A stretch of 64,000 nucleotides of DNA. Origin: Physcomitrium patens (taxonomy: Eukaryota; Streptophyta; Bryopsida; Funariales; Funariaceae). Positions 23,850-34,765 of the stretch are shown one piece after another. A model generated the notes under the pieces. That model was not told the origin of the DNA. It saw only the letters and a program-made list of their open reading frames with translations, and did no database searches. How positions within the stretch are numbered: position 1 is the first letter of the stretch; every line of letters starts with the position of its first letter. Both the position numbers and the translations under genes were made by a program. The DNA lies in NCBI RefSeq assembly GCF_000002425.4, contig NC_037269.1, forward strand, positions 139,599-203,598, written 5' to 3'.

Positions 23850-23954
23850 GATTTCAGAGCTTTGCCTTCTTGATAGAGTGCGGATTACCCCTCTTCTCGA
23901 AAGCATTGAGGCATTTTTAGAGGTTGCGGATTACCCTCCTCTAAAACTGAAATC
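23850..23954 (+). repeat. Leader repeat unit 3 (105 bp)
   Basis: Outer pair changed to GATTTCAG/CTGAAATC, still perfectly complementary. GGATTACC boxes at 23,882 and 23,928. The inner stem TTTTAGAGG/CCTCTAAAA (23,915-23,923 with 23,938-23,946) is perfect. Confidence 0.85.
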
Positions 23955-24075
23955 ATTTAGTATTTTTTTTCCTTTTCTCCGAGTAGGTTTTAGTGACAGG
24001 TAGTGCTACAATTTTCTCCAAGAGACTTAGCAATTTCTTCTTCTCTCAAAATTTTAATCCATCTATTCTCTAAAT

Positions 24076-25125
24076 ATGGAAGTAGACCAGGTCATAGACA
24101 GTGCATCTCCACAAGTAGACAATAGAGTGGCAACTCTTGCAGATCTTCAAGCTCTTATGAATAGTGTATGAAAGGAGATTGCATTTCTTCGCAATCCAAG
24201 TAAAGAACCTCAAATTGATCTAGTGACCGAAGAAGCTAGACGCGAAATTCATAGCCTACAACAACAGATTATTTGACTGAGAGAAGCAAGACATGTGTCA
24301 CATACGACCCCTATAGATACTTCAAGGATTAGTACGAAAGAACCAAAAGCGAGTATGCCAGACAAGTTTGACGGAACAAGAGCCAACTTTCAAGGTTTTG
24401 TGCAACAAGTACGGCTTTACCTACGCCTATACCCTTCTCGTTATCCGAATGGATTTACCCAGGTTGCTTTCATAGGTACTCTTCTATCAAGAAATGCTCG
24501 CTCTTGGTTTGCTCCACTATTGGAGAAGGATTTTCCAATATTGTACGACCTAGAGGCTTTCATAGAGAGACTTACTACTGCGTTTGGAGATAGCGATCGA
24601 GAAAGAGTGGCTGAAAGAAAGATACAAAATCTGCGACAAGGATCACGTTCTGCTGCAATCTATGCTGCAGAATTTCAACAGCTTACATGTGATCTTGATT
24701 GGAATGATAAGGCGTTCATGACACGATTTCGATATGGACTGAGAGATGATGTTAAGAACTTATTGATCACCATGCCTAAGGCGAATACTTTAGAAGAACT
24801 TATATCTCAGGCAATTATTTGTGACAACCGCCTCTTTGAATTATGACAAGAAAGACGATCAGGCTGGAGAAATGATGGAGCATTTGCTACATTTTCAAAA
24901 GGTCCAGAGAATCACTCCACAGATCTTGAACCCATGCAAATTGATGCGGTACGTTTCAAACCCCTCACAGCTGAGGAAAGGAAGTGACGGTTTGAACAAA
25001 ACTTGTGTTTATATTGTGGAGAAGCGGGCCATAAAGCTGTAGATTGTCGGAAGAAACAGAAGCCTCAAACAACAAGACTCAGGAGTACAAGCATGCAGGA
25101 AAACAAGGACGCCCAGCCACAATAG
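24076..25125 (+). pseudogene. gag: gag of the chromovirus, with internal stops
   Basis: About 350 codons in one frame from the ATG at 24,076. After a short coiled N-terminus it carries a capsid-like region (about 24,350-24,840: LRLYPSRYPNG, NARSWFAPLLEKD, FIERLTTAFGD, MTRFRYGL) and one CCHC zinc knuckle, C-L-Y-C-G-E-A-G-H-K-A-V-D-C, at 25,006-25,047. Gag packages the RNA and forms the particle. The frame is broken by TGA at 24,169, 24,274, 24,844 and 24,985. All four are explained by CGA-to-TGA changes, since Arg fits each context. It ends at TAG 25,123. The stops make this copy unable to give full-length Gag. Confidence 0.88.
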
Positions 25126-28100
25126 GGACCGTGCGGCTGGACATCTCAACATCCAAAATTAATCAAGGTCCCTTTCTCTCAACTCAACCTTCAGATTGTT
25201 TTATGGTACCTTTACATCTGGATATTCAAGAACTACAAGTCGATGCTTTATTAGACTCGGGTGCATCCGCTTGCTTTATAGATGAAGAGTTTGCCAAGCT
25301 TCACAATATTTCTCTTGTAAAGAAACTTAAGCCTGTCCATGTAGAAGTCATAGATGCACGACCATTGTCTTCGGGCAATGTTATCCATGAAACTAAACCA
25401 TTGAAGGTACGTCTTGAAAACCATGAGAGCAATATTGTGTTTAATTTTATCAAGACCCCTTCATGTCCTATCATTTTGGAACTATCTTGGCTTGATAGAT
25501 ATAATCCATTGATAGATTGAAAGTTGCGGAAAGTGACATTTCCAACAAACTCCTTGAAGGTGGAATCTGCCAAGACAATGTCTAGAAACAAATCCTTGTT
25601 TATAGGTGCAAGGGCTTTCATGAAGGAAGCCAAGCAAAATACACCTCTTGTCATCTTCGCAACTCCGACTCGAGAAGATGCAACTCCGACTTTGGTTATT
25701 CCAAAGCAGTATGAAAAATTCAAAGATGTCTTTGAAAAGAAGAATGCTGATATGCTGCCAGAGCATCGACCCTATGACTATGCCATTGAATTGCAAGAAG
25801 GAGCACAACCACCTTTTGGACCAATCTACAATTTGTCGCAGACGGAGTTGACTGAGTTGCGGAAGTACATTGACGAGAATCTAGCCAAGAACTTCATCCG
25901 TCATTCGAAGTCGCCAGCTGGGGTACCAATCTTATTTGTGAAGAAGAAAGATGGCTCACTACGGATGTGCGTGGACTATAGAGGTCTCAACAAGGTGACA
26001 AAAAAGAATCGCTACCCACTGCATTTGATCTCTGGTCTTCTAGAACAACTTGGGCGTGCAAGGATCTTTACAAAGATTGACCTAAGGGGAGCTTACAACC
26101 TTGTGCGAATCAAGGAAGGAGATGAATGGAAGACAGCTTTTCGAACAAGGTATGGCCATTTTGAATACAATGTCATGCCATTTGGTCTTACTAATGCTCG
26201 AGCGGTCTTTCAACACATGATGAATGACATCTTTCGAGAGCATCTAGACGATTTTGTTGTCATCTATCTAGATGATATTTTGATATTTTCTAAGAACGAG
26301 GAAGAACATAAGAAGCACGTTCGTTTGGTACTCAAAAAACTACGGGAGCGAGGACTCTATGCCAAATTGGAGAAGTGCTTATTTCACCAAACTGAGATGG
26401 AGTTTTTGGGATTCATCGCGACTACGGAAGGATTGAAGATGGATCCAAAGAAGGTAGAAGCAATCATGTCTTGGGAAGTTCTGAAGACGGTTAGGGACGT
26501 ACAATGTTTTCTTGGATTTGCTAACTACTATCGGATCTTCATCAAGAATTATTCTCAAGTTGCTGCCCCCCTCACTCGGTTAACGTGCAAGGACAAGCTC
26601 GAATGGGGACCTATCGCAGAAAAAGCATTCCAAGATTTGAAGATGGTATTTACTACAGCTCCAATCTTGGTACATCCGGACTTTACAAAGGCCTTTTATT
26701 TGGAGACAGATGCTTCGGATTTTGCTTTGGGAGCTGTACTTTCACAAATGGGCGTAGATGAGAAGCTCCATCCAGTTGCATTCTATTCTCGAAAATTCTC
26801 TGCTGCTGAGATCAACTATGAGATCCACGATAAGGAACTCCTTGCTATAGTAGATTCTTTCCAAGAGTGGCGCCACTTTCTCGAAGGAACTGCACATCCA
26901 GTGACCGTATATACGGATCACAAGAATTTGGAGTATTTTATGTCGGCTCGGGTTTTGAATCGACGTCAAGCTCGGTGGAGTATGTCGCTATCCAGTTTCG
27001 ACTTTGTTATTACTTATTGGCCTAGGAAGCAACAAGGGTTGTCCGATGCATTATCAAGGAGATCATATCTTGCGCCAAAGGTTGGAGATGCAGCATTTGA
27101 TCAACAGTGCACGACATTGTTGAAGCCAGAGAAATTTCGACTCAACGCAGCTATTGTACTAATTGATGCTGACTTCCTCGACCAGGTACGGGCCGCAACC
27201 ATTGAAGATTCTCTAGCCCTTGATATCAAGCAACATACTAGTGATGATAAATTCAAGATGGAAGGAGATCTAGTATATTTCGAAGAGCGGTTGTATATCC
27301 CAAAAGGGCCAACACGACTCCGAGTTCTTCAATCTCGTCATGACTTTCCAGTTGCGGGACATTTTGGATTCAATAAGACCTTGGAACTTATTTTCCGCGA
27401 TTTCTGGTGGCCTCAAATGTGGAAGGATGTGAAAGATTTTGTTGTATCTTGTGACATTTGTTCAAGATCCAAAAACCCTCGACATCGGCCTTATGGACTT
27501 CTACAGCCATTGCCTATTCCGCGCCGACCATGGTCTTCGGTTTCCATGGACTTTATTACGGATCTACCACCATCGAATTCATTTGACAACATTTTTGTTG
27601 TCGTAGATCGGCTTACAAAGATGGCACATTTTGTCCCTTGCAAGAAGACATCGTCAAGCGAAGACACAGCAAGACTCTTTCTTGATAATGTGTATCGATA
27701 TCATGGTCTACCAGATGATATCGTATCGGATCGAGGAACCCAGTTTGTGTCAAAGTTTTGGAAATCTCTTTTTGAGATATTGACGGTGGATATCAAGCTT
27801 TCTTCGGCATTTCATCCTCAAACGGACGACCAAACAGAACGAGTGAATCAAGTTTTAGAGCAATATTTACGTTGCACCATCAACTATCAATAAGATGATT
27901 GGGCCGCATATCTACCGCTAGCCGAGTTCGCATATAACAACATCCTTCATGCGTCAACTCAACAAACGCCATTCTTTTCTAATTATGGATACCATCCGAA
28001 GCTTGACTTATGGAGTTCGTCAACGATTAACAATCCGGCAGCTGAAGGATTGGTGAAGGAGCTTTCGCAACTTCAAACTATATTGAAGCTTCAATTGCAA

Positions 28101-28604
28101 ACTGCCCAAGAATCTTACAAGGCGTCCGCAGACAAATTTCGGAATCAGGCACCTAAATTCACGATTGGAGACAAAGTTTGGCTGCTTCAACGAAATATTA
28201 AGACCAAGCGGCCATGTGACAAATTGGACTATCGGAGATTGGGACCATTTGTTATCCAGAAGCAGATCAATCCTATAGCGTATCGTCTGGAGTTACCAGC
28301 TACTATGAAGGTACATTCTGTCTTTCATGTTTCTTTGTTGGAGCCTTATCGAGAATCGTCTTTTCCTAGAAGAGTACAATGTCCACCACCTAGCATAGAA
28401 ATAGAGAACCACGAAGAATACGAGGTGAAAAAGGTCCTGGATTCACGGCAAAGACGGGGTAAATTAGAATACTTTGTGCATTGGAGTGGTTACGATATTA
28501 ATGAACGAACATGGGAGCCGGCCAAAAATCTCGCGAATGCGCCACAAAAGGTACATGAGTTTCATCGACGATATCCTGAGAAACCCAAGTCGGTTCGACG
28601 ATAG
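25035..28604 (+). pseudogene. pol: pol of the chromovirus: PR-RT-RNase H-INT-chromodomain
   Basis: The frame opens at 25,035, -1 relative to gag, and reads to TAG 28,602 with two stops: TGA at 25,518 (TGG expected) and TAA at 27,891 (CAA expected). Order of parts: aspartic protease with D-S-G-A-S at 25,254; RT with F-T-K-I-D-L, M-P-F-G-L and Y-L-D-D at 26,265; RNase H with T-D-A-S at 26,706 and T-D-H-K at 26,913; integrase with an HHCC zinc finger from His 27,339, catalytic Asp 27,549, Asp 27,729 and Glu 27,837 (D,D35E spacing); a GPF module at about 28,242; and a chromodomain at about 28,416-28,580. The chromodomain keeps Tyr, Trp, Tyr at the 21- and 3-residue spacing of the HP1 aromatic cage, so it should bind methylated H3K9 and steer integration to heterochromatin. 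One A-R-A in place of A-P-A follows the M-P-F-G-L box. Confidence 0.92.
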
Positions 28605-28749
28605 CTTCTTACTGAAGCTTGTTCATCCAGAAAACAGAAAAGAGGAGAGAGCACCAACAAAATCCATAGTTGATGTAGTCATTCTCTCCAAGATAGCGTA
28701 GAACTTTATTAGTAGTCCAAGTTTGTTCTTATTGTTTTAGCCTTTGAAT

Positions 28750-29097
28750 ATGGATAGCCAAGATACTACACTTGTCATGTCATCTCAAGCAACTAGCTCA
28801 CGAAGACGACCGCGAGATGAAGAACCGCCTGCACCACGACGACGTCGAAGGATTCCGAGCAACAGATCGTTGGTGATTGTATTTGAGGTCGAGCCTGCCT
28901 ACAATGGTCAACCAGAAGGAGTGTTTACAGGACAATTTCACAATGAAGACACGGAGGTTCATGCTTGGTCAGAAGTTGAAGGCGTGGGCCACTACCGTTG
29001 GCTTCAAGGACCATTGAATCACTTGCCTCGTGAACAACAATTGGAGTTCATAGCAGAGGTTATGCCACAGATCTTCATTTTCTTGCGTTGGTATTGA
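28750..29097 (+). CDS. Extra ORF between pol and the 3' LTR, unknown function
   Basis: 115 codons from ATG 28,750 to TGA 29,095, intact in a copy whose gag and pol have six stops. The N-terminus has two Arg clusters (SSRRRPRDEEPPAPRRRRR), like a nuclear-localisation or RNA-binding tail. The rest is acidic to neutral and Trp/His-rich (VFEVEPAYNGQ, VHAWSEVEGVGHYRW) and ends FLRWY. I see no signal peptide and no membrane segment, so it is not an obvious envelope. Several CGA codons survive here although others in gag decayed to TGA. It lies 145 bp after the pol stop and 50 bp before the 3' LTR. The function is unknown, and it could be a chance frame. Confidence 0.6.
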   Translation: MDSQDTTLVMSSQATSSRRRPRDEEPPAPRRRRRIPSNRSLVIVFEVEPAYNGQPEGVFTGQFHNEDTEVHAWSEVEGVGHYRWLQGPLNHLPREQQLEFIAEVMPQIFIFLRWY

Positions 29098-29131
29098 CTG
29101 ACGATAACATTGCTTCTCGGAGACCTCGAAG

Positions 29132-29147
29132 CTAAAGGAGGAGGTGA
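29132..29147 (+). other. Polypurine tract of the chromovirus
   Basis: The purine-rich run AAAGGAGGAGGTGA lies directly before TGTTAGGG, the start of the 3' LTR. This is the usual primer site for plus-strand DNA synthesis. Confidence 0.8.
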
Positions 29148-29619
29148 TGTTAGGGACATAGTCCTTAGACCTTTCTAGAGACAAGTTTCTAGAACCTTCT
29201 AGAAAGAAGTCTCTAGAAACTTCCAGAAGATTCCTTGAATATTTTCTTAGAATATTCTTCAAAGATTCTCTAAAGATTCTTTGAAGATTCTCTAAAGATT
29301 CCTTTAGAAGGCTCTAGAAGATTCTTAGAATATTCTAGTAGATTCTAGGAAGTTACTTGAGAAGCTTCCTAGCTCTTGGGTAGTTGTTCGAGAAGCTTCA
29401 TAGTTCTTGGGAAGCTTCTTGATGCGCTTCCTTAGAACCATAGGCCAGTAGTATATATAGGAGTCGAGGCTGAAGAGTTCTTCAGTCTCGACAACACATC
29501 TCTTGGAGTTCTAGCTCACCTTTCTGGTGTTGTTCTTGTACTCATCTGTTTAATCTAGTTCTGCCACTTCTTCTTGAACTTCTTGTTAGATTTCAAGTCT
29601 GTATTTTGTGTCCGTGATA
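29148..29619 (+). repeat. 3' LTR of the chromovirus
   Basis: 472 bp with intact 5' TG (TGTTAGGGAC) and the same CCGTGATA end. It differs from the 5' LTR at about 11 sites, nearly all transitions. It keeps the best heat-shock elements (29,187-29,204), the TATA box at 29,452 and the primer sequence at 29,483-29,494. Confidence 0.93.
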
Positions 29620-29624
29620 TCCAC

Positions 29625-31940
29625 AGATAATTTCAATTGTATTTATAGTTAGTAGGTATAATTAAAATTTTTACTATTCTCTTGCCATCTAAGCTTTTGA
29701 TACAAGGACATGCTGATCTATCATATTATACTTTAGTTTCTTTTTTCATAGTTGTAAAATATAGTTGTCCAAGAATCATTGGATATGAAGTAGTATATTG
29801 AACAAAGAAATTTTATTTAATAGTTACATCTCTAATTTTTACCTTTATACTAAGACAAGTACTATAAAGATCTCCTCGTGAATTGTTTGCTGCTCAAATC
29901 ACCTAACTATATTCAGTATCAATGAGCCACCTTTTGCATTTGTAAATTTCTTTTGATATAATATTGACTTAAAATCCATAGTCAATAAGAACAATTACTA
30001 GATCTATCAAGTCTTCCATCTTCACCATAGTTTCTATGGTGGCTTTGGCCCAATGATTCGTAAAATAGTGACTAAGGTCCTTGTCATCAATCTTGCTTTC
30101 ATTCAAAGAAAATTGAACTTTTTTAATGGTACAATATTCAAGCAATTCTACTACTTCTTCTTTTGTTATTATTATATTCTAAGTATTATATACTACAAAC
30201 TGTCCTATCAATTATCTTTTTCATTCAATAATATCAATAATGACATCATAATTTTTTTTTTGCAATGCCTATAATTTCTTATAAAGTAAACTCAATTTTG
30301 GCATTCAACACCTTTTGTTCTAGTATCCCTTTTAAATTTGTAGCTTTTCCAATGTCTGATCGTAACTTGTAAGCAAGAAGCTAATTCTTCTCTTTATTTT
30401 TATCAACTTGCATTCATTCTTTCTATTTATCCTTTGGTAATAGTATACTTCTAGGATTTGATGTTAATGATCCAATTTGTAATGGTGTACTATCCTATGG
30501 CTTAAATATCTCTTTATTTTGATTTTTTTTTCATCCTTGTGAGACCTTCTTTTGTTATTTGGCTCTTCAAGATTTCTATCTATTATATTTCTATCTCTTT
30601 TCACATCCACTAAAGCTTCATATTGGAATTTTTCTAAATAAGCATGTATAGATATGACATTTATAAGATCATCCCACTTTGTAACATTCTTGATTAGTGT
30701 AGTTGTCTTGAGCAATTCTTTCCTTGTGATTTTTTCTTTATGCATATTACTCATAGTATGGTTCTATAAATTCCATGCCTCTAAATGATTGTCAAAGATA
30801 TCTTTCTTTTCATTTACTACCTCAATACCATAGGTAGTAGTTTTCTCTGATGCTATAAGCTATTGAGACAAATGAACTTTTAAATCTCTTTTTTTTCCTA
30901 CTTTTTTAAAATTAATTTTAAAGAACTCATTTGTATCTCATAATGCAATCTTTCCCTCTTTCCATAAAATTACTCTTTACTGCAAAGTATCAACAAAATT
31001 TCTATACTCCTTTCGAGAATGCTCCATATTTTTATATCAAATATATTTTTTTATATATCTTGGCTTTGATACAGATTTTTTCTCATAATTTCTTTCTTTC
31101 TCTTCTAACTTTGACAATTTAATTTATAAGTCTTTTATTTCCTTCACCAAATCATCAATTGTATCTCTTTGTAGTATAATTGTAGACATAGGAACTAGAA
31201 CAATAGATATTGGCATAAAAAAATTTGGTAGTTATCTACAAGATATTGTAATTGATGAAGGTCTAGTGTCTTGCCCTACCACTATTTTATCTCTTTGATA
31301 TTTTCTTTTAGCAAGTATATCCACTACTTCAAAGACCTTCATCTAATTTGTAGTGAAGCATTGTCATCCATATTATCTTCTTATAATAATTCCAACTCCA
31401 TTTATAATTTATTGTTAGCTGACTGGAATAATAATTCTACCTTGTTATTTACAAGTGTAAGCTTTTCTATCCAAGATAATTAGAAAAATTATCTTTCAAA
31501 TTTTCTAAATAACTTTGTTACAACCAACCCTTTTTGGATTTGTTAACTCATTCCATGAATTATTTTCTAATTATCTTTTCAACATCCTCTAAAGAATACT
31601 CATATTTTAATTGAAGGATAATATCCTTCCATTTTTTTTCATGAGTTTGAATAATCTCTCTTATATACTCACAAAGCTTTGATGCAACTGCAAGCTCAAA
31701 TGTTAAGATAATTTTCTTCTCTGTTATTTTATTAAGCTCTATCTCTGGAAAATAATATTTTAGATATTTAAAAATATTTCTTCCATAAAATTGATCCAAT
31801 AAAAAAAAATATATTTTAAGGCTTTGGTAGCCATTGCTTCCTTACTTTCCACTGCTTATTGTTGTTACACATAAAAAGCAAATACTTGAAATATTTGAAT
31901 TGTAGCAGAATCAAGCTGCAATGGTGATGCTCTAGTAGAG
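29625..31940 (-). pseudogene. gag-protease part of the interrupted minus-strand Ty3 element
   Basis: Minus-strand remnants match the 54-56.5-kb element. A segment at 31,560-31,799 reads QFYGRNIFKYLKYYFPEIEL (compare QFDGRNISRYLRCYVREMEL). A segment at 30,464-30,754 reads ATLIKNVTKWDDLINVISIH-like (compare the AATIRGATGWEDPVESLSVH region). Protease-region similarity lies at 29,690-29,900. It is highly AT-shifted, with many stops. It is truncated near 31,940, before any 5' LTR of its own. Confidence 0.7.
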
Positions 31941-33110
31941 ACATAATTGTCTCAAATTAAAGTAAATGAAATAAGTAATTAATATATATATGTTTTAAAA
32001 AAAGTTATTAATAAGTTAAAGTAAAAATTATTAAATATTCGTATCTAGATAAGACTAGTTGTCAACCTGTGTCAAAATCAGACCCTGAGGTATAAAATTG
32101 CATACCTACGATGATTTTGGGATTCTTCGATAGATTAAAAAGTGAAATTTGAGAGAAAACTTACAAAAAGATTTTTGAGCATTTGTTTTATGTCAATTAA
32201 ATTGATATTTAGTTTTTGGAAGATTTTTAAAGTTAGTAATGTTTTTGATAGAATTAGATTCTGAAAAATAAAATTATGTCTAAAAAATTGAGGGTTTCTT
32301 GAGTTTTGTGGTGTATATATAAGGTAATTTTAGACAATATTTTGGTATTCTAGTTGTTAGTGTGTATAAAAATTTCGTGGTCAATTGAATAATTAGATCA
32401 AAGTGTGTAAAGGTTTTTGTAGGTTGAGGTCTCAAAAATTAGAATTTGAGGGTCAAGGAGTATTTTTAAATACTTAAGAATTTTTTTGATTGAATTGAAG
32501 TGAAATAGTTTTGTATAGAGACTAAACTTGATTTTTTTTTAATTTAAGTATATTTTGGAGGCAATTCAATGGTTCAAGAAGGAAATATTGGAATTGATGT
32601 TCAATATTTAGACTGGAGTAAGAGGTTGATTAATACTTGAGTAGAATTTTGGTTTGATCTTTTACTTGGTAGGTTCAATCTTCTTCAAATTTTGTATACT
32701 TCTTGACAACTTAGTTGTTGAAAGGTATGCAAAATCTTAAGTAAGGTCAATGATATAATCAATAGATATTGAAGTTCTAAATTAATCCAAGATTAAATTA
32801 ATTTGATTAGGATTTGATTTATGATTTAGGAGTTGATTAGAATTTAGGATTTATTTAAGATTTAGTTAAGATTTAACTTAGGATTTAAATAAAGACTACT
32901 AAAATTTTAACTAGGATTAAATTATTATTTGGTTGAAATTTATTTAAGATATATTTTGAATTTTATTTTAATACTTTATTTAAATTTCTTTAAGAATTTT
33001 TCATGCTTCTATCATAATTTTTTTGAGGTTTTTTTTAGATTTGATTAAAGTTTGATTAATATTGTTAAGATTTAATTGGAGTTATTTAGGATTATATTAA
33101 AATTAGAATC
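31941..33110 (-). mobile_element. LTR relic, minus orientation, left half of an inverted pair
   Basis: Matches 14,158 onward in the same orientation and 34,000-34,500 in reverse. For example, AGACTAGTTGTCAACCTGTG and ATCAGACCCTGA here face TCAGGGTTTGATTTTGAC and GATAACCGGTCT there. From about 32,780 it contains the TTAGGATTT-type array. Confidence 0.5.
32780..33110. repeat. Degenerate (GATTTAGGATTT)-type array
   Basis: Irregular repeats of GATTTAGGA/TTTAGTTAAGATT. It is the reverse complement in style of the array at 33,300-33,960, across a spacer that is not itself repetitive. Confidence 0.6.
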
Positions 33111-33240
33111 TTGTTGTTGCAATACTCCTTCTATCTTCTATAGCAAAGTACTTGGTGCATTCTCAAGCAAGGCTTCACATAATGTAACAACACTTCACAA
33201 GAAGTTTTTGGCAAGCATTGTTTAAGTTATAAGTATATAG

Positions 33241-33241
<1 letters not shown>

Positions 33242-33274
<33 letters not shown>
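33242..33274. repeat. (TA)n microsatellite
   Basis: Alternating TA run of about 30 bp near the centre of the inverted LTR pair. Confidence 0.85.
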
Positions 33275-33279
<5 letters not shown>

Positions 33280-33299
33280 GAAATATTAATAAAAAATTA

Positions 33300-33960
33300 A
33301 AGTAAAAACCTTAATTAAATCTTAGTCAAAACCTAGTCAAATCTTGGTCAAATCTTAGTCAAATCTTAATCAAATGCTTATAAAATCCTAATAAAATCCT
33401 AAATAAGTCCTAATCAAATTCCAGACAAATTCTAGTCAAATCCTAATCAAATCCTAAACAAATCATAAATAAAACCTAATAAAATCCTAAATAAATTCTA
33501 ACTAAATCCTAAATAAATTTCAAATAAATCCTATTCAAATCATATTTAAATCTTTAATAAATCTTATTCAAATCCTAAATAAATTCTAGTTGAATCTTGA
33601 TCAAATTCTAAACAAATCTTAATCAAATTTTAAATAAATTTTTTTCAAATCCTAAATAAATTCTAGTCAAATCCTAAATCAATTCTAAACAAACTCTTAT
33701 CAAATCCTAAAAAAATCTGAATTAAATCCTAATCAAATCTTAAATAAATTTTAGTCAAATACTAGATAAACTCTATTCAAATCCTAAACCTAATAGAATC
33801 TTAAATCAAATCTAAATCCTAATCCTAATCCTAAATCAAATCCTAAATCCTAATATAATCCTAATCTTAACTCTAAACCAAATCCTAATCCTAACCAAAT
33901 CTTAATCTTAATCCTAAACCAAATCCTAAATCCTAACCAAATTCTAATCAAACCTTAATC
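33300..33960. repeat. Degenerate (AAATCCTAA)-type array
   Basis: About 660 bp made of variants of AAATCCTAATCA/AAATCCTAAATA, with register shifts. The motif resembles the telomere unit CCCTAAA, but with TCC in place of CCC throughout. No perfect telomere unit is present. Confidence 0.75.
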
Positions 33961-34765
33961 AATCTCAAGTAATTCCTCTAATAAATTTAATCCCCAATAA
34001 CTAATGAATGAACCATTGATTTTAACTCAAAATTTGTATACCTCTATATAATTAAGTTGACAATAAGTACAAAAAATTAGAATAAGATCAAACTCACCAA
34101 AAAAAAGATCAATCCTAAAATCTGCTCAAGTATCGACCATCCTCCTACTCAAATAGTATATATTGAGTACATATATATCCACAAATATTTAAAATTTTAC
34201 TTGTAGATCTATTGCCAAATTTATAAAATTCTCCAAAAAGTATCACCTATTTTATTTTACAAATCCAGAGTCATCCAAAACAAATCCTGACTTTGGAAAG
34301 CTCTTATAAATGTAATACACACTCAAATCACTGAAATTCAATACTCAAAGAAACCCTATCAAGTCTGCTCCCAAATTCCACTCTTTGATTTCTAAAAGAA
34401 TCCTAGAATCATCATCAAGGCTTAGTTTTGTTCTTCAGGGTTTGATTTTGACTATGATTGATAACCGGTCTTCTCTAGGTATCAATTTTTATCTCTTTTG
34501 AAGTAAATTCTACTAAAACCAACTCCTAATTCCTTCTTACATATGCCTATATCTTTTATTTTTCTAATATATCTTATTTTATCTTATTTATGGATCTACA
34601 AAGTAAGTAGAAGCTACTTTTTCTAAAAAGGCAACATTACTACTAAAAGTGTTACTACCTTCATTTTTTTTATCCATATTTTTTTACTTTATCTTTTAAT
34701 TTGGCTCTTCTATAATAAGATCCATATTATTATCTTCGACCATATAGTTGTATTACAATACAATA
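33961..34765 (+). mobile_element. LTR relic, plus orientation, right half of an inverted pair
   Basis: Ends TTGTATTACAATACAATA, close to the end ATCGTATTACAATACAACA of the LTR at 42,588-43,933. Upstream it matches that LTR (TTGATTTTGA block) and the reversed 31.9-kb copy. It may be the 3' LTR of the minus-strand element at 36-42.6 kb. Confidence 0.45.

Larger units (their letters stand above)
23085..29619 (+). mobile_element. Near-complete Ty3/gypsy chromovirus with self-priming signals
   Basis: A 6.5-kb element with two 472-bp LTRs, gag, PR-RT-RNase H-INT-chromodomain, an extra ORF and a polypurine tract. The flanks read TCCAT (23,080-23,084) and TCCAC (29,620-29,624), a 5-bp target duplication with one change. 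The two LTRs differ at about 11 sites, 10 of them transitions, so insertion is fairly recent. It sits in the internal region of an older minus-strand Ty3 element. Base composition is visibly richer in GC than the neighbours. The copy is not functional: it has six stop codons within gag and pol. The features point to the Tf1/sushi/Tcn1-like chromoviruses known from fungi, fish and non-seed plants; exact clade placement needs a tree. Confidence 0.93.

Noticed and set aside
28474-28701. 75-codon frame overlapping the chromodomain
   Set aside because: It is an out-of-frame shadow of the conserved chromodomain frame.
33300-33960. Interstitial telomere block
   Set aside because: The unit is AAATCCTAA-like with TCC; no run of CCCTAAA is present, and spacing is irregular.
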